Assembly (NCBI GenBank): GCA_902628835.1 | Contig: CACOPD010000002.1 | Coordinates: forward strand, 80,218-144,217 | Direction of reading: 5' to 3' | DNA: 64,000 nucleotides | Source of the DNA: an uncultured Alphaproteobacteria bacterium | Lineage (GTDB): Bacteria; Pseudomonadota; Alphaproteobacteria; HIMB59; GCA-002718135 | Shown here: one piece after another, positions 50,786-58,747 of the stretch | How positions within the stretch are numbered: the stretch's first letter is position 1 | How the letters are laid out: each line of letters starts with the position of its first letter | Made by a program: the position numbers and the translations under genes | The notes under the pieces: model-generated | Seen by the model: the letters and a program-made list of their open reading frames with translations, nothing else | What the model was told of the DNA's origin: nothing | The model's database searches: none

Positions 50786-50790
50786 TTACT

Positions 50791-52056
50791 ATTTCTACAG
50801 CTGAATTATTAACTACTGACGGTATTCCACTTAAACAAAGTCTTCGAAAAGCTGAAAGAAGAAATAAACTTCGAGCATTTCTTCTAGTCTTTCCATTACT
50901 TCTTTTTATTGTAGTTACTTTTGTAATGCCAATCGGAGATATGCTTCTTAGGAGTGTTGACGATAGCCAAATTAATTCCGTTTTTCCTAATACTTTTGAT
51001 GAATACAAAAACTGGGATAAAGGAGCCGACGAACTACCTCCAGAAGAAGTATATAAAAGTCTTTTTTTCGAACTAGCTAACGGTGATAAAAGACAGATAG
51101 GTAAAGCTCTAACTAGGATGAATTATGCTAAATCTGGTTGGAAAAGTTTAATTAAAAAAACTACAAGAGAAATTAAAAAAATTATAAAAAAAGGTGAAGA
51201 ACCTATTTCATATAAAGAAACATTTATAAAAATAAATAAATTATGGGGAGATCCAACTTACTGGTACTCTTTTAATCAAATGGTAAATGATAGATCATCA
51301 ATTTATTATTGGAATGCTCTGGATAGAACATTTGATGAAGATGGAGAAGTTGTTCTTCAAGATGAAAAAAGAAGAATGTATGTGAAAACATGGCTTAGAA
51401 CTTTTAAGGTAAGTATCTATGTAACAATTTTCTGCTTAATTCTTGGTTTTCCAGTCGCTCATTTATTAGCTAACTTACCGCTCAGATACAGTAATCTTTT
51501 GATGATTTTTGTATTACTACCTTTTTGGACCTCCTTACTGGTGAGAACAACTGCATGGATAGTAATGCTTCAGCAAAATGGTGTTATAAATGGAATTTTA
51601 GTTTGGCTAGGAGTTATAACTGATGATGGGAGAATACAAATGGTTTACAATGAAGCTGGAACTTTAATTGCTATGACTCAAATTTTATTGCCATTTATGA
51701 TTTTACCTTTGTACAGCGTAATGAGAGTAATTCCAAAAAGTCATATGAGAGCAGCTCAAAACTTAGGCGCTAAACCTGCAATGGCATTTTGGCGTGTTTA
51801 CTTGCCACAGACTATTCCTGGAATAAGTGCTGGCGGTTTATTAGTATTTGTTCTTGCTATTGGATATTTTATTACACCAGAATTAGTTGGTGGAAAAGAT
51901 GGTAAATTAATTGGAAGTTGGATAGCATACCATTTAAAAACTACACTCAATTGGGGATTATGCGCTGCTCTTGGAGGAATACTTCTTGGTATAATGCTGA
52001 TCTTCTATTGGCTTTACAATAAAATTGTTGGAATAGACAACATAAAGTTAGGATAA
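50791..52056 (+). CDS. Polyamine-type ABC transporter permease 1 (PotB family), possible ATT start
   Basis: One of two inner-membrane permeases of the importer. It has an N-terminal cytosolic lead (STAELLTTDGIPLKQSLRKAERRNKLR), TM1 (AFLLVFPLLLFIVVTFVMPIGDML), a large periplasmic insertion of about 140 charged residues, then five or so helices with the EAA-type loop NLGAKPAMAFWRVYLPQTIPGI contacting the ATPase. The ORF track starts at TTG 50779 (425 residues). I prefer the ATT at 50791 (421 residues) because GGAGG precedes it at ideal spacing and no ATG, GTG or other TTG occurs before TM1. Start choice is uncertain; identity is not. Confidence 0.8.
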   Translation: MSTAELLTTDGIPLKQSLRKAERRNKLRAFLLVFPLLLFIVVTFVMPIGDMLLRSVDDSQINSVFPNTFDEYKNWDKGADELPPEEVYKSLFFELANGDKRQIGKALTRMNYAKSGWKSLIKKTTREIKKIIKKGEEPISYKETFIKINKLWGDPTYWYSFNQMVNDRSSIYYWNALDRTFDEDGEVVLQDEKRRMYVKTWLRTFKVSIYVTIFCLILGFPVAHLLANLPLRYSNLLMIFVLLPFWTSLLVRTTAWIVMLQQNGVINGILVWLGVITDDGRIQMVYNEAGTLIAMTQILLPFMILPLYSVMRVIPKSHMRAAQNLGAKPAMAFWRVYLPQTIPGISAGGLLVFVLAIGYFITPELVGGKDGKLIGSWIAYHLKTTLNWGLCAALGGILLGIMLIFYWLYNKIVGIDNIKLG

Positions 52057-52060
52057 TAGA

Positions 52061-52957
52061 ATGGCTCTCCCAAGTTACGCAACTCCGGTTCAAAGAACAT
52101 ACTATTACTTTTATTTATTTTTTTGCACTGTAGTTTTCTTCTTTTTAATAGCACCACTATTTGCAATTATTCCAATATCTTTCAGCGTTTCACCTTTTAT
52201 GGTTTTTACAGAAGGAATGCTGGCTTGGCCTCCTGATCCTGAAGCTTGGTCGATAAGATGGTATAAAAATATGATTGGTGATTGCAGTGCTGATGTTGTT
52301 TCATCTACAGTTCCATGTTCAAAAAAATGGATGGTTGGCACAGTAAATAGTTTTTATATTGGTATTATAGCAACTGTTATCGCTACAGCTTTAGGAACAT
52401 TAGCAGCTCTTGGCTTAAGTAGACCTCATATGCCATATAAGGGTTTGATAATGGCAATCTTAATTTCACCAATGATTGTTCCACTAATTATAACAGCTGC
52501 AGGAATGTTCTTCTTCTATGCAAGAATAAATCTTGTTTATACTTTCACAGGTGTAATTCTCGCACATGTTGCTCTTGCTACACCTTTTGTAGTAATCACT
52601 GTAACGGCAACATTAGTTGGTTTCGACATGAACATGGTAAAAGCAGCACAAAGCTTAGGTGCTAAACCAATGAGAACATTTTTTAAAGTCATTATGCCGT
52701 TGATTTTACCAGGTATTATATCAGGAGCTTTATTTGCTTTTATTACATCTTTTGATGAAGTTGTTATAGTTATGTTTATGGCAAGTATTGATCAGTTAAC
52801 TATTCCAAAACAAATGTGGGCCGGAATACGTCAAGAAATTAGCCCTGTTATTTTATGTATGGCTACTTGTTTAGTGCTTCTTTCTATATTTTTATTAACT
52901 ACAGTTGAGCTACTTAGAAGAAGGTCTGAAAAACTCAGAGGTATTAAAGCTCGATAG
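52061..52957 (+). CDS. Polyamine-type ABC transporter permease 2 (PotC family)
   Basis: Second permease of the importer, 298 residues. TM1 is FYLFFCTVVFFFLIAPLFAIIPISFSV; a periplasmic segment (AWPPDPEAWSIRWYKNMIGD, with two Cys in DCSADVVSSTVPCSKKW) follows; and the coupling loop is QSLGAKPMRTFFKVIMPLILPGI. The two-cysteine periplasmic loop may be disulfide-bonded. It begins 4 bases after permease 1 and ends 4 bases before the GTG of the FAD oxidase, implying one transcript. Confidence 0.9.
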   Translation: MALPSYATPVQRTYYYFYLFFCTVVFFFLIAPLFAIIPISFSVSPFMVFTEGMLAWPPDPEAWSIRWYKNMIGDCSADVVSSTVPCSKKWMVGTVNSFYIGIIATVIATALGTLAALGLSRPHMPYKGLIMAILISPMIVPLIITAAGMFFFYARINLVYTFTGVILAHVALATPFVVITVTATLVGFDMNMVKAAQSLGAKPMRTFFKVIMPLILPGIISGALFAFITSFDEVVIVMFMASIDQLTIPKQMWAGIRQEISPVILCMATCLVLLSIFLLTTVELLRRRSEKLRGIKAR

Positions 52958-52961
52958 AATA

Positions 52962-54191
52962 GTGAAGAACATTGCTGTTATTGGTGCTGGCATAGTTGGT
53001 ATATGTAGCGCATATTTTTTAAAAAAATCTGGATTTAATGTAACTTTAATTGATAGGGAGAAGCCTGGCTCAATGACAAGTTTTGGACATGCTTGTACTT
53101 TTGCAGACTATGCAAATGTTCCTGTTAATTATCCTGGATTGATCTGGGATATACCATCAATGCTTTTAAGAAAAGATGGACCTTTGGCAGTTGATTTTTT
53201 TTATATTTTAAAGAACTTGCCTTGGGCAATAAGTTTTTTAAAAAACTGTAAAAAAGAAAAAGTTAATGAAATAGCAAACTCTCTCACTAACCTATTAAAA
53301 CACTCACAAATATCTTACGATGAAATTTTTCAAGATGTAAATGTAAAAGAATATATTAGCTATGAAGAAAATCTTTATCTTTTTGATTCAAAAAAATCTT
53401 ATGAAAATTATGAATACGCAAACATTATTAGAAAAAATAATAACGTTAAAGTAAGAAATTTAAATAAAGATGAAGTTAAAGAATTAGAACCAAATTTAGC
53501 TGATGTTTATTATTCTGGGCAAGTCTTTACTGGATCAAGACACACAACAAATCCATTAGCAATAAGTAATAAGATTTTTAAAAAGTTTTTAGAACTAGGC
53601 GGTATTTATATAAATCAAAATATAAAAAATTTAACACAGAAAGAAAAAAATATAGAATTATTTTTAGAAAATAAAAAACTTAAATTTGATAAAATAATTG
53701 TAAGTGCTGGTGCTTGGTCTAATCAAATTGCGAATAAGCTTGGAGATAAATTCCCTCTTGATACCGAAAGAGGGTATCACCTTTTATTTGAAACTGAAGA
53801 GAAATTAATAAATCGTCCCGTTGCTTGGTCTGAGTCTGGATTTTACCTAATACAAATTCATGATGGTATAAGAGCTGCTGGTACAGTTGAAATAGCAGGT
53901 TTAAATAAACCACCCAATAAAAAACGTCTTGAAATGATAGAGAGACAATCAAGAAAGGTTTTGCCCCAATTAAAAGAAGTAAGATCAACATGGATGGGTA
54001 GAAGGCCTACCTTACCAGACTCATTACCTGTTATTGGAAAGTCTCAGAAAAATAATAATGTCATTTATGCATTTGGACATCAACATATTGGCTGGACTTT
54101 AGGAGCTGTTACGGGAAAAATTATTGATAGTTTGTCAAAAGATCAACTGCCGAATATAGATATTAGCGCTTATTCTCCTGGCCGATTTTAA
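52962..54191 (+). CDS. DadA-like FAD-dependent amino acid/amine dehydrogenase
   Basis: The ORF-track start (52905) is inside permease 2. The GTG at 52962, 4 bases after that gene's stop, gives VKNIAVIGAGIVGICSAYFLKKSG, a normal FAD-fold N-terminus, and 409 residues. Further landmarks are GSMTSFGHACTFADYANVPVNYPG, FDKIIVSAGAWSNQIAN and the C-terminal WMGRRPTLPDSLPVIGKS with GHQHIGWTLGAVTGKII, all typical of DadA-type D-amino acid dehydrogenases. Being transcribed with the ABC importer suggests that it oxidises the imported amine or amino acid. Its stop interlocks with the convergent aldehyde dehydrogenase (TTAA). Confidence 0.85.
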   Translation: MKNIAVIGAGIVGICSAYFLKKSGFNVTLIDREKPGSMTSFGHACTFADYANVPVNYPGLIWDIPSMLLRKDGPLAVDFFYILKNLPWAISFLKNCKKEKVNEIANSLTNLLKHSQISYDEIFQDVNVKEYISYEENLYLFDSKKSYENYEYANIIRKNNNVKVRNLNKDEVKELEPNLADVYYSGQVFTGSRHTTNPLAISNKIFKKFLELGGIYINQNIKNLTQKEKNIELFLENKKLKFDKIIVSAGAWSNQIANKLGDKFPLDTERGYHLLFETEEKLINRPVAWSESGFYLIQIHDGIRAAGTVEIAGLNKPPNKKRLEMIERQSRKVLPQLKEVRSTWMGRRPTLPDSLPVIGKSQKNNNVIYAFGHQHIGWTLGAVTGKIIDSLSKDQLPNIDISAYSPGRF

Positions 54192-55621
54192 CCTAAACTA
54201 ATACCAACATTTTTGACTTGAAGATAAGATTTAAGTCCATCTACTCCTTTTTCACGGCTATATCCTGATTGTTTATAACCTCCAAAAGGTGTTGCATGAT
54301 TTCCAGTGAACCATTTATTTACATATACTTGACCAGCTTCTAATTTGCTTGCAGTCCAAGATGCTTTTTTTAGATCTTTTGTAAAAACACCAGCACCTAA
54401 ACCATACTCAGTATCATTCGCAATATCAATTGCTTCTTCTTGATCTTCATATTCAAGAACTGAGAGTACTGGACCAAAAATTTCTTCTCTGGCTACAGTC
54501 ATACTTTGTTTAACATTGTTTAGAACTGTTGGTTCCATAAAATATCCTTCACGTTCTAATCTTTTTCCACCATATGCCGCTTCTGCTCCTTCTTGGATTC
54601 CTGATCTTGCATAACCTTCAACTTTTTGAAGTTGATTTTCTGATATAACTGGAGTTAGGTCTGTATCTTTTTCTATACCAGGTCCAATTTTTAAAGATTT
54701 ACTCATATCCACAAGCTTATCTACTAATTCATCTTTGATTGATTTATGAACTACAAGTCTAGACATTGCTGTACAAATTTGTCCTGCAACACTAAATATT
54801 CCTGAACGCGCACTTTCTAGAACTTCATTAAGATCAGCGTCAGGGTAAACAATACCAGCTGACTTACCACCTAATTCAACAACAGCAGGAATAGCTTTGT
54901 CAGCGCAAGCGTGAAGTATTTTTTTTCCAGTTGCGACAGAACCTGTAAATACTACATGATTTACATCTTCATGAGAAACAAGATATGATCCTGCTTCATT
55001 TCCATATCCACAAATTATATTAATTAACCCATTTGGCACATCAGCATTTTCAATTGCCTTAGCAAAAATTGTTGCTGATAAAGGAGTTAATTCTGCAGTC
55101 TTAACTACTGTTGAATTTCCAGTAGCAAATGAACATGCTAGTGATCTTCCGATCATTGATAATGGAAAATTCCATGGAACTATATGAGCAGATACTCCAA
55201 ATGGTTCTAGAACTGTGTAATCAAAAACATTTTTTGCTACAGGTATAGTCTTACCTTCCAGTTTATCTGTTAAACCCGCATAATAATCAAACATATCTGC
55301 TACATCATTAAATTCTTTGATGGCTGAAGCTATATTTTTTCCATTTTCAAAACAAAGAAGCTCTCCTCCTTCTTTTGCAACTTTTCTTGTCTCTTCAGCA
55401 ATTTTTCTCATTAATTTTGCTCTTGAAAGTAATGGCATATCTACAAGCACTCTGCTATTATAAGAATTCTTGGCTGCTTCTACTGCAAGATCAACTTCAT
55501 TTTTTTTTGCACATGAAATTTCACCGATGACTTTACCATTTGAAGGATCATCAACTTTTATTGTTTCTTTTGATTCACTAATAATCCATTTTCCATCAAT
55601 AAAATTTTTATATTGTTCCAT
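54188..55621 (-). CDS. NAD(P)-dependent aldehyde dehydrogenase (betaine-aldehyde / aminobutyraldehyde type)
   Basis: The 477-residue enzyme oxidises an aldehyde to an acid. Conserved elements: HIVPWNFPLSMIGRSLA, VFTGSVATGKKI, the general-base glutamate in VVELGGKSAG and the catalytic cysteine in AGQICTAMSRLVVH, then REEIFGPVLSVLEYEDQEEA and PFGGYKQSGYSREKGVDGL. The last resembles betaine-aldehyde and 4-aminobutyraldehyde dehydrogenases. Being opposite a DadA-like oxidase and between two importers fits a role in amine catabolism. Substrate not determinable by eye. Confidence 0.85.
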   Translation of the reverse strand: MEQYKNFIDGKWIISESKETIKVDDPSNGKVIGEISCAKKNEVDLAVEAAKNSYNSRVLVDMPLLSRAKLMRKIAEETRKVAKEGGELLCFENGKNIASAIKEFNDVADMFDYYAGLTDKLEGKTIPVAKNVFDYTVLEPFGVSAHIVPWNFPLSMIGRSLACSFATGNSTVVKTAELTPLSATIFAKAIENADVPNGLINIICGYGNEAGSYLVSHEDVNHVVFTGSVATGKKILHACADKAIPAVVELGGKSAGIVYPDADLNEVLESARSGIFSVAGQICTAMSRLVVHKSIKDELVDKLVDMSKSLKIGPGIEKDTDLTPVISENQLQKVEGYARSGIQEGAEAAYGGKRLEREGYFMEPTVLNNVKQSMTVAREEIFGPVLSVLEYEDQEEAIDIANDTEYGLGAGVFTKDLKKASWTASKLEAGQVYVNKWFTGNHATPFGGYKQSGYSREKGVDGLKSYLQVKNVGISLG

Positions 55622-55681
55622 AATTGTCTCTTTAAATTTTTTCCTTTATTCTATAATTATCTATAGTAACATAAATTATAA

Positions 55682-56188
55682 ATGCCAAGCATAATAAAAT
55701 ATTACGTAAAAACGATAGATTTTATCAGTTTGAAAACTGGACGAGCAACTATGTATTTAGTTTTTGTAATGATGTTTATTTTAATTTTATCTTTTGTAAC
55801 AAGAAATATTATTAACATTCCACTGATCTGGATAATTGAAATGGCCCAATTTGTGATGACAGGTTATTATTTATTAGGTGGAGGATATTCAATGCTTACA
55901 GACGATCATGTTAGAATGGATCTTATTTACAGTAAACTCAAAGATAAAACTAAAGCATTATTAGATTCTTTAACAAGTGTTTTTTTAATTTTTTATCTTG
56001 TTGTTCTTTTAATTGGTTCAATTTCAAGTTTAACTTATACGTTAGAAACTAATCAAAGATTATTTACAGCGTGGGCACCTTATGTTTGGCCCATCAAATC
56101 TATAATGACTTTTGGTATTTTATTAATGCTTCTTCAATCAATTGCAATTTTTTTCAAGGATATTGCAAAAGTATTAAATAGAGAAATT
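55682..56188 (+). CDS. TRAP transporter small membrane subunit (DctQ)
   Basis: DctQ is the four-helix small subunit of tripartite ATP-independent periplasmic transporters. The product has about 169 residues with four hydrophobic segments and the family pattern EMAQFVMTGYYLLGGGYSMLTDDHVRMDLIY. The stop codon extends to 56191, where the ATG of the large subunit begins on its last base (TGATG). It starts 60 bases from the divergently transcribed aldehyde dehydrogenase. Confidence 0.88.
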
Positions 56189-56190
56189 TG

Positions 56191-57528
56191 ATGATTGCAG
56201 ATTTAGTAAGTTACGAAACTATTGCAATAACCATGTTTGCAACAATGTTGCTAATGTTACTAACAGGTCAAAGAGTTTTTGGAGCAATAGGATTTGTTGC
56301 AGCAATGGCAGCATTATTATTATGGGGTGAAGGAGCAGTTGAAATGCCTTACACAGCAGCATGGAAATTGTTCAAATGGTATCCTATGCTAACATTACCA
56401 TTATTTATATACATGGGATATATGATATCTGAGTCAGGTATTGCAGATGATCTTTATAAAATGTTCCATGTTTACTTTGGAGGTATAAAAGGTGGTTTAG
56501 CAATTGGTACAATGGGGATGATGGTTGCAATTTCAGCAATGAATGGTTTGAGTGTTGCTGGTATGGCAATTGGCGCAACAATTGCTCTGCCTGCTATGTT
56601 AAAACTAGGCTATGACAAAAGAATGATAACAGGTGTAGTTCAAGCTGGAAGTTCTCTTGGAATTTTAGTGCCACCAAGTGTAGTTTTAGTTCTGTATGGA
56701 ATGATAGCTAGACAACCAGTAAGTAAATTATGGCTTGCAGGTATTCTTCCGGGAATTATGATGGCTACGTTATTTATTTTATACATTTATATAAGATGTA
56801 AACTTCAGCCTGAATTAGGGCCAGCACTTCCAAAAGAAGAAAGACAAATTTCAAGAATTGAAAAGTTTAAATTGCTGCAAGCTGGATTAATACCTTTTGC
56901 AATTTTCTTTTCTATGACGGGATTATTTTTAATGGGAATTGCAAGTTTAGTAGAATGTTCAGCAGTAGGTGCATTTGGAGCAACTCTTGCAGCGTTAATA
57001 AAAGGTAAATTAAACTGGTCTGTAATAGAAAATACTTTGAAAAAAACTTTAGGTGTTTCTTGTATGTTTATGTGGATCATCTTAGCTGCTCTAAGCTTTG
57101 GAGCAGTATTTGATGGTATAGGTGCAGTTAGAGCAATCGAAACTTTATTTATAGAAAGATGGAACTTAAGTCCTTGGGGCGTATTAATAATGATGCAATT
57201 GTCTTACATTTTAATGGGAATGTTTCTAGACGATACAGCAATGTTAGTAATAGTTGCACCATTATATGTCCCATTAATTATAGCTTTAGGTTTTAATCCG
57301 ATTTGGTATGGGGTTTTATATACCATAACATGTCAAATTGCTTATATGACACCGCCATTTGGATATAACTTATTTCTGATGCGTGCTATGGCACCTAAAG
57401 ATATTAGTTTGATGGATATATATAGGTCCATAATTCCATTTGTTTTGGTTATGTGCCTTGGACTTGCCATTGTTATGATCTTCCCCGAAATAGCTACTTG
57501 GCTTCCTGATTATGTCTCAAGAAGATAG
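56191..57528 (+). CDS. TRAP transporter large membrane subunit (DctM)
   Basis: DctM carries the sodium-coupled transport path. The product has 445 residues from the ATG at 56191 (the ORF track uses the preceding TTG) and some twelve helices. Typical segments are LPLFIYMGYMISESGIADDLYKMF, MGMMVAISAMNGLSVAGMA, VQAGSSLGILVPPSVVLVLYGMIA and FLDDTAMLVIVAPLYVPLI with YMTPPFGYNLFLMRA. Together with DctQ and the downstream DctP it makes a complete TRAP system in the order Q-M-P. Confidence 0.93.
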   Translation: MIADLVSYETIAITMFATMLLMLLTGQRVFGAIGFVAAMAALLLWGEGAVEMPYTAAWKLFKWYPMLTLPLFIYMGYMISESGIADDLYKMFHVYFGGIKGGLAIGTMGMMVAISAMNGLSVAGMAIGATIALPAMLKLGYDKRMITGVVQAGSSLGILVPPSVVLVLYGMIARQPVSKLWLAGILPGIMMATLFILYIYIRCKLQPELGPALPKEERQISRIEKFKLLQAGLIPFAIFFSMTGLFLMGIASLVECSAVGAFGATLAALIKGKLNWSVIENTLKKTLGVSCMFMWIILAALSFGAVFDGIGAVRAIETLFIERWNLSPWGVLIMMQLSYILMGMFLDDTAMLVIVAPLYVPLIIALGFNPIWYGVLYTITCQIAYMTPPFGYNLFLMRAMAPKDISLMDIYRSIIPFVLVMCLGLAIVMIFPEIATWLPDYVSRR

Positions 57529-57555
57529 GTAATTGTTTATAATTGCAATAAATTT

Positions 57556-57585
57556 TCTTGATTTATGCTTTTTTACATATCAAGA
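57556..57585. repeat. Inverted repeat before dctP
   Basis: TCTTGAT and ATCAAGA (7-base arms, 16-base centre) lie in the 98-nt gap between dctM and dctP. A TATAAT at 57599-57604, ahead of a GGGGAGG ribosome-binding site, follows it. It may be an operator or a weak hairpin limiting read-through; no T tract follows. Confidence 0.3.
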
Positions 57586-57626
57586 TCAGTCCATTATTTA
57601 TAATTTACTACTTTAGGGGAGGTTAA

Positions 57627-58697
57627 ATGAAAAATAAAAAAAATCTTACGAAAAGACGTGAGTTTTTAAAAAAAGCAGGTTTAGTTTCAGCAGGAGCAAT
57701 TGGTGCATCAACATTAGCAGCACCATATGCATATGCAGCAACTAATCCTATTAAATGGAGACTTCAAACTTATTCAGGAGCTCCTCTTGGTGCACATGTT
57801 GTACTTCCACAAATTGAAGCTTTTAATAAAGCAGCTCATGGTGAAATGGAAATTGAGCTTTACTATGCTGACCAATTAGTTCCTACTGATGAATTATTCA
57901 GAGCAATGCAAGCTGGTACTATAGATGCAGTACAAAGTGATGATGCTACAATGGGATCTCCAGTTGATATTTCTGTATTTGGTGGTTATTTTCCTTTTGC
58001 AACTCGTTACAGTTTAGATGTACCTGCTATGTTTAAGTATTACGGCTTGGATGAAATTTGGTCTGAAGCTTATGGTGAAGTAGATAATGTAACTTGGTTA
58101 AGTACTAGTGCTTGGGATCCTTGTCATTTATTTACAGTTAACAAGCCTGTAAGATCTTTAGCTGATATGAAAGGACTTAGGGTTTTTGGAGTTCCTACAG
58201 CTGGACGTTTTATGGCAAAGTATGGATTAATACCAGTAATTGTGCCTTGGGATGATGTTGAAGTAGCAATGCAAACTGGAGAACTTGATGGTGTTTGCTG
58301 GTGTGGCTTCACAGAAGCTTATGAAGTTGGTTGGGCAGATATATGTAATTATGCTCTTACAAATTCAGTTACCGGAGCTTGGTTTGGATCATATTTCGCT
58401 AACTCAAAGAGTTGGGGTAAGCTATCTCCAAAACTTCAAGAGTTATTTAAAATGTCTATAGATCAATCACATTACTACAGACAAGTATGGTATTGGGGTG
58501 GAGAAGCAGATCTTCGTGTTAATGGTAAGAAGATGGAGCTCACAAGTATACCAGCTAATGAATGGAGCCAAGTTGTAAAAGACGCTTCAGGATTTTGGGA
58601 TGAAGTTGCTCAACAGAGTGCAAGAAGTGCAAAAGTTGTTGAAGCATTTAAAATTTATGCATCTACAATGGATAAAGCCGGATATCCTTATAGATAA
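57627..58697 (+). CDS. TRAP transporter substrate-binding protein (DctP), Tat-exported
   Basis: The 356-residue periplasmic receptor of the TRAP system. The signal is of twin-arginine type: TKRREFLKKAGLVSAGAIGASTLAAPYAYA, with cleavage after AYA. The mature start IKWRLQTYSGAPLGAHVVLPQIEAFNKA and the LADMKGLRVFGVPTAGRFM region (family arginine that binds ligand carboxylates) are typical of the group containing 2-oxoacid-binding receptors. Mature protein is rich in Trp. A dicarboxylate, 2-oxo acid or other organic acid is the likely ligand. It may have its own promoter in the 98-base gap and ends at a strong terminator. Confidence 0.9.
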   Translation: MKNKKNLTKRREFLKKAGLVSAGAIGASTLAAPYAYAATNPIKWRLQTYSGAPLGAHVVLPQIEAFNKAAHGEMEIELYYADQLVPTDELFRAMQAGTIDAVQSDDATMGSPVDISVFGGYFPFATRYSLDVPAMFKYYGLDEIWSEAYGEVDNVTWLSTSAWDPCHLFTVNKPVRSLADMKGLRVFGVPTAGRFMAKYGLIPVIVPWDDVEVAMQTGELDGVCWCGFTEAYEVGWADICNYALTNSVTGAWFGSYFANSKSWGKLSPKLQELFKMSIDQSHYYRQVWYWGGEADLRVNGKKMELTSIPANEWSQVVKDASGFWDEVAQQSARSAKVVEAFKIYASTMDKAGYPYR

Positions 58698-58704
58698 TAA
58701 TTTT

Positions 58705-58737
58705 GACCCAGCATTAATAATAGTGCTGGGTCTTTTA
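58705..58737 (+). terminator. Rho-independent terminator after dctP
   Basis: GACCCAGCA and TGCTGGGTC form a perfect 9-bp stem with a 10-base loop, followed by TTTTA. It ends the TRAP operon 7 bases after the dctP stop. The next ATG is only about 10 bases downstream, so the glutamine-synthetase-family gene needs either read-through or a promoter overlapping dctP. Confidence 0.88.
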
Positions 58738-58747
58738 TTCAAATTTA

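Noticed and set aside
55682-58697. TRAP system as UehABC (ectoine TRAP transporter)
   Set aside because: Order Q-M-P and the Tat-type 2-oxoacid-like receptor do not match what I know of UehABC (receptor first), and it is 11 kb from the DoeA-like gene with other systems in between.
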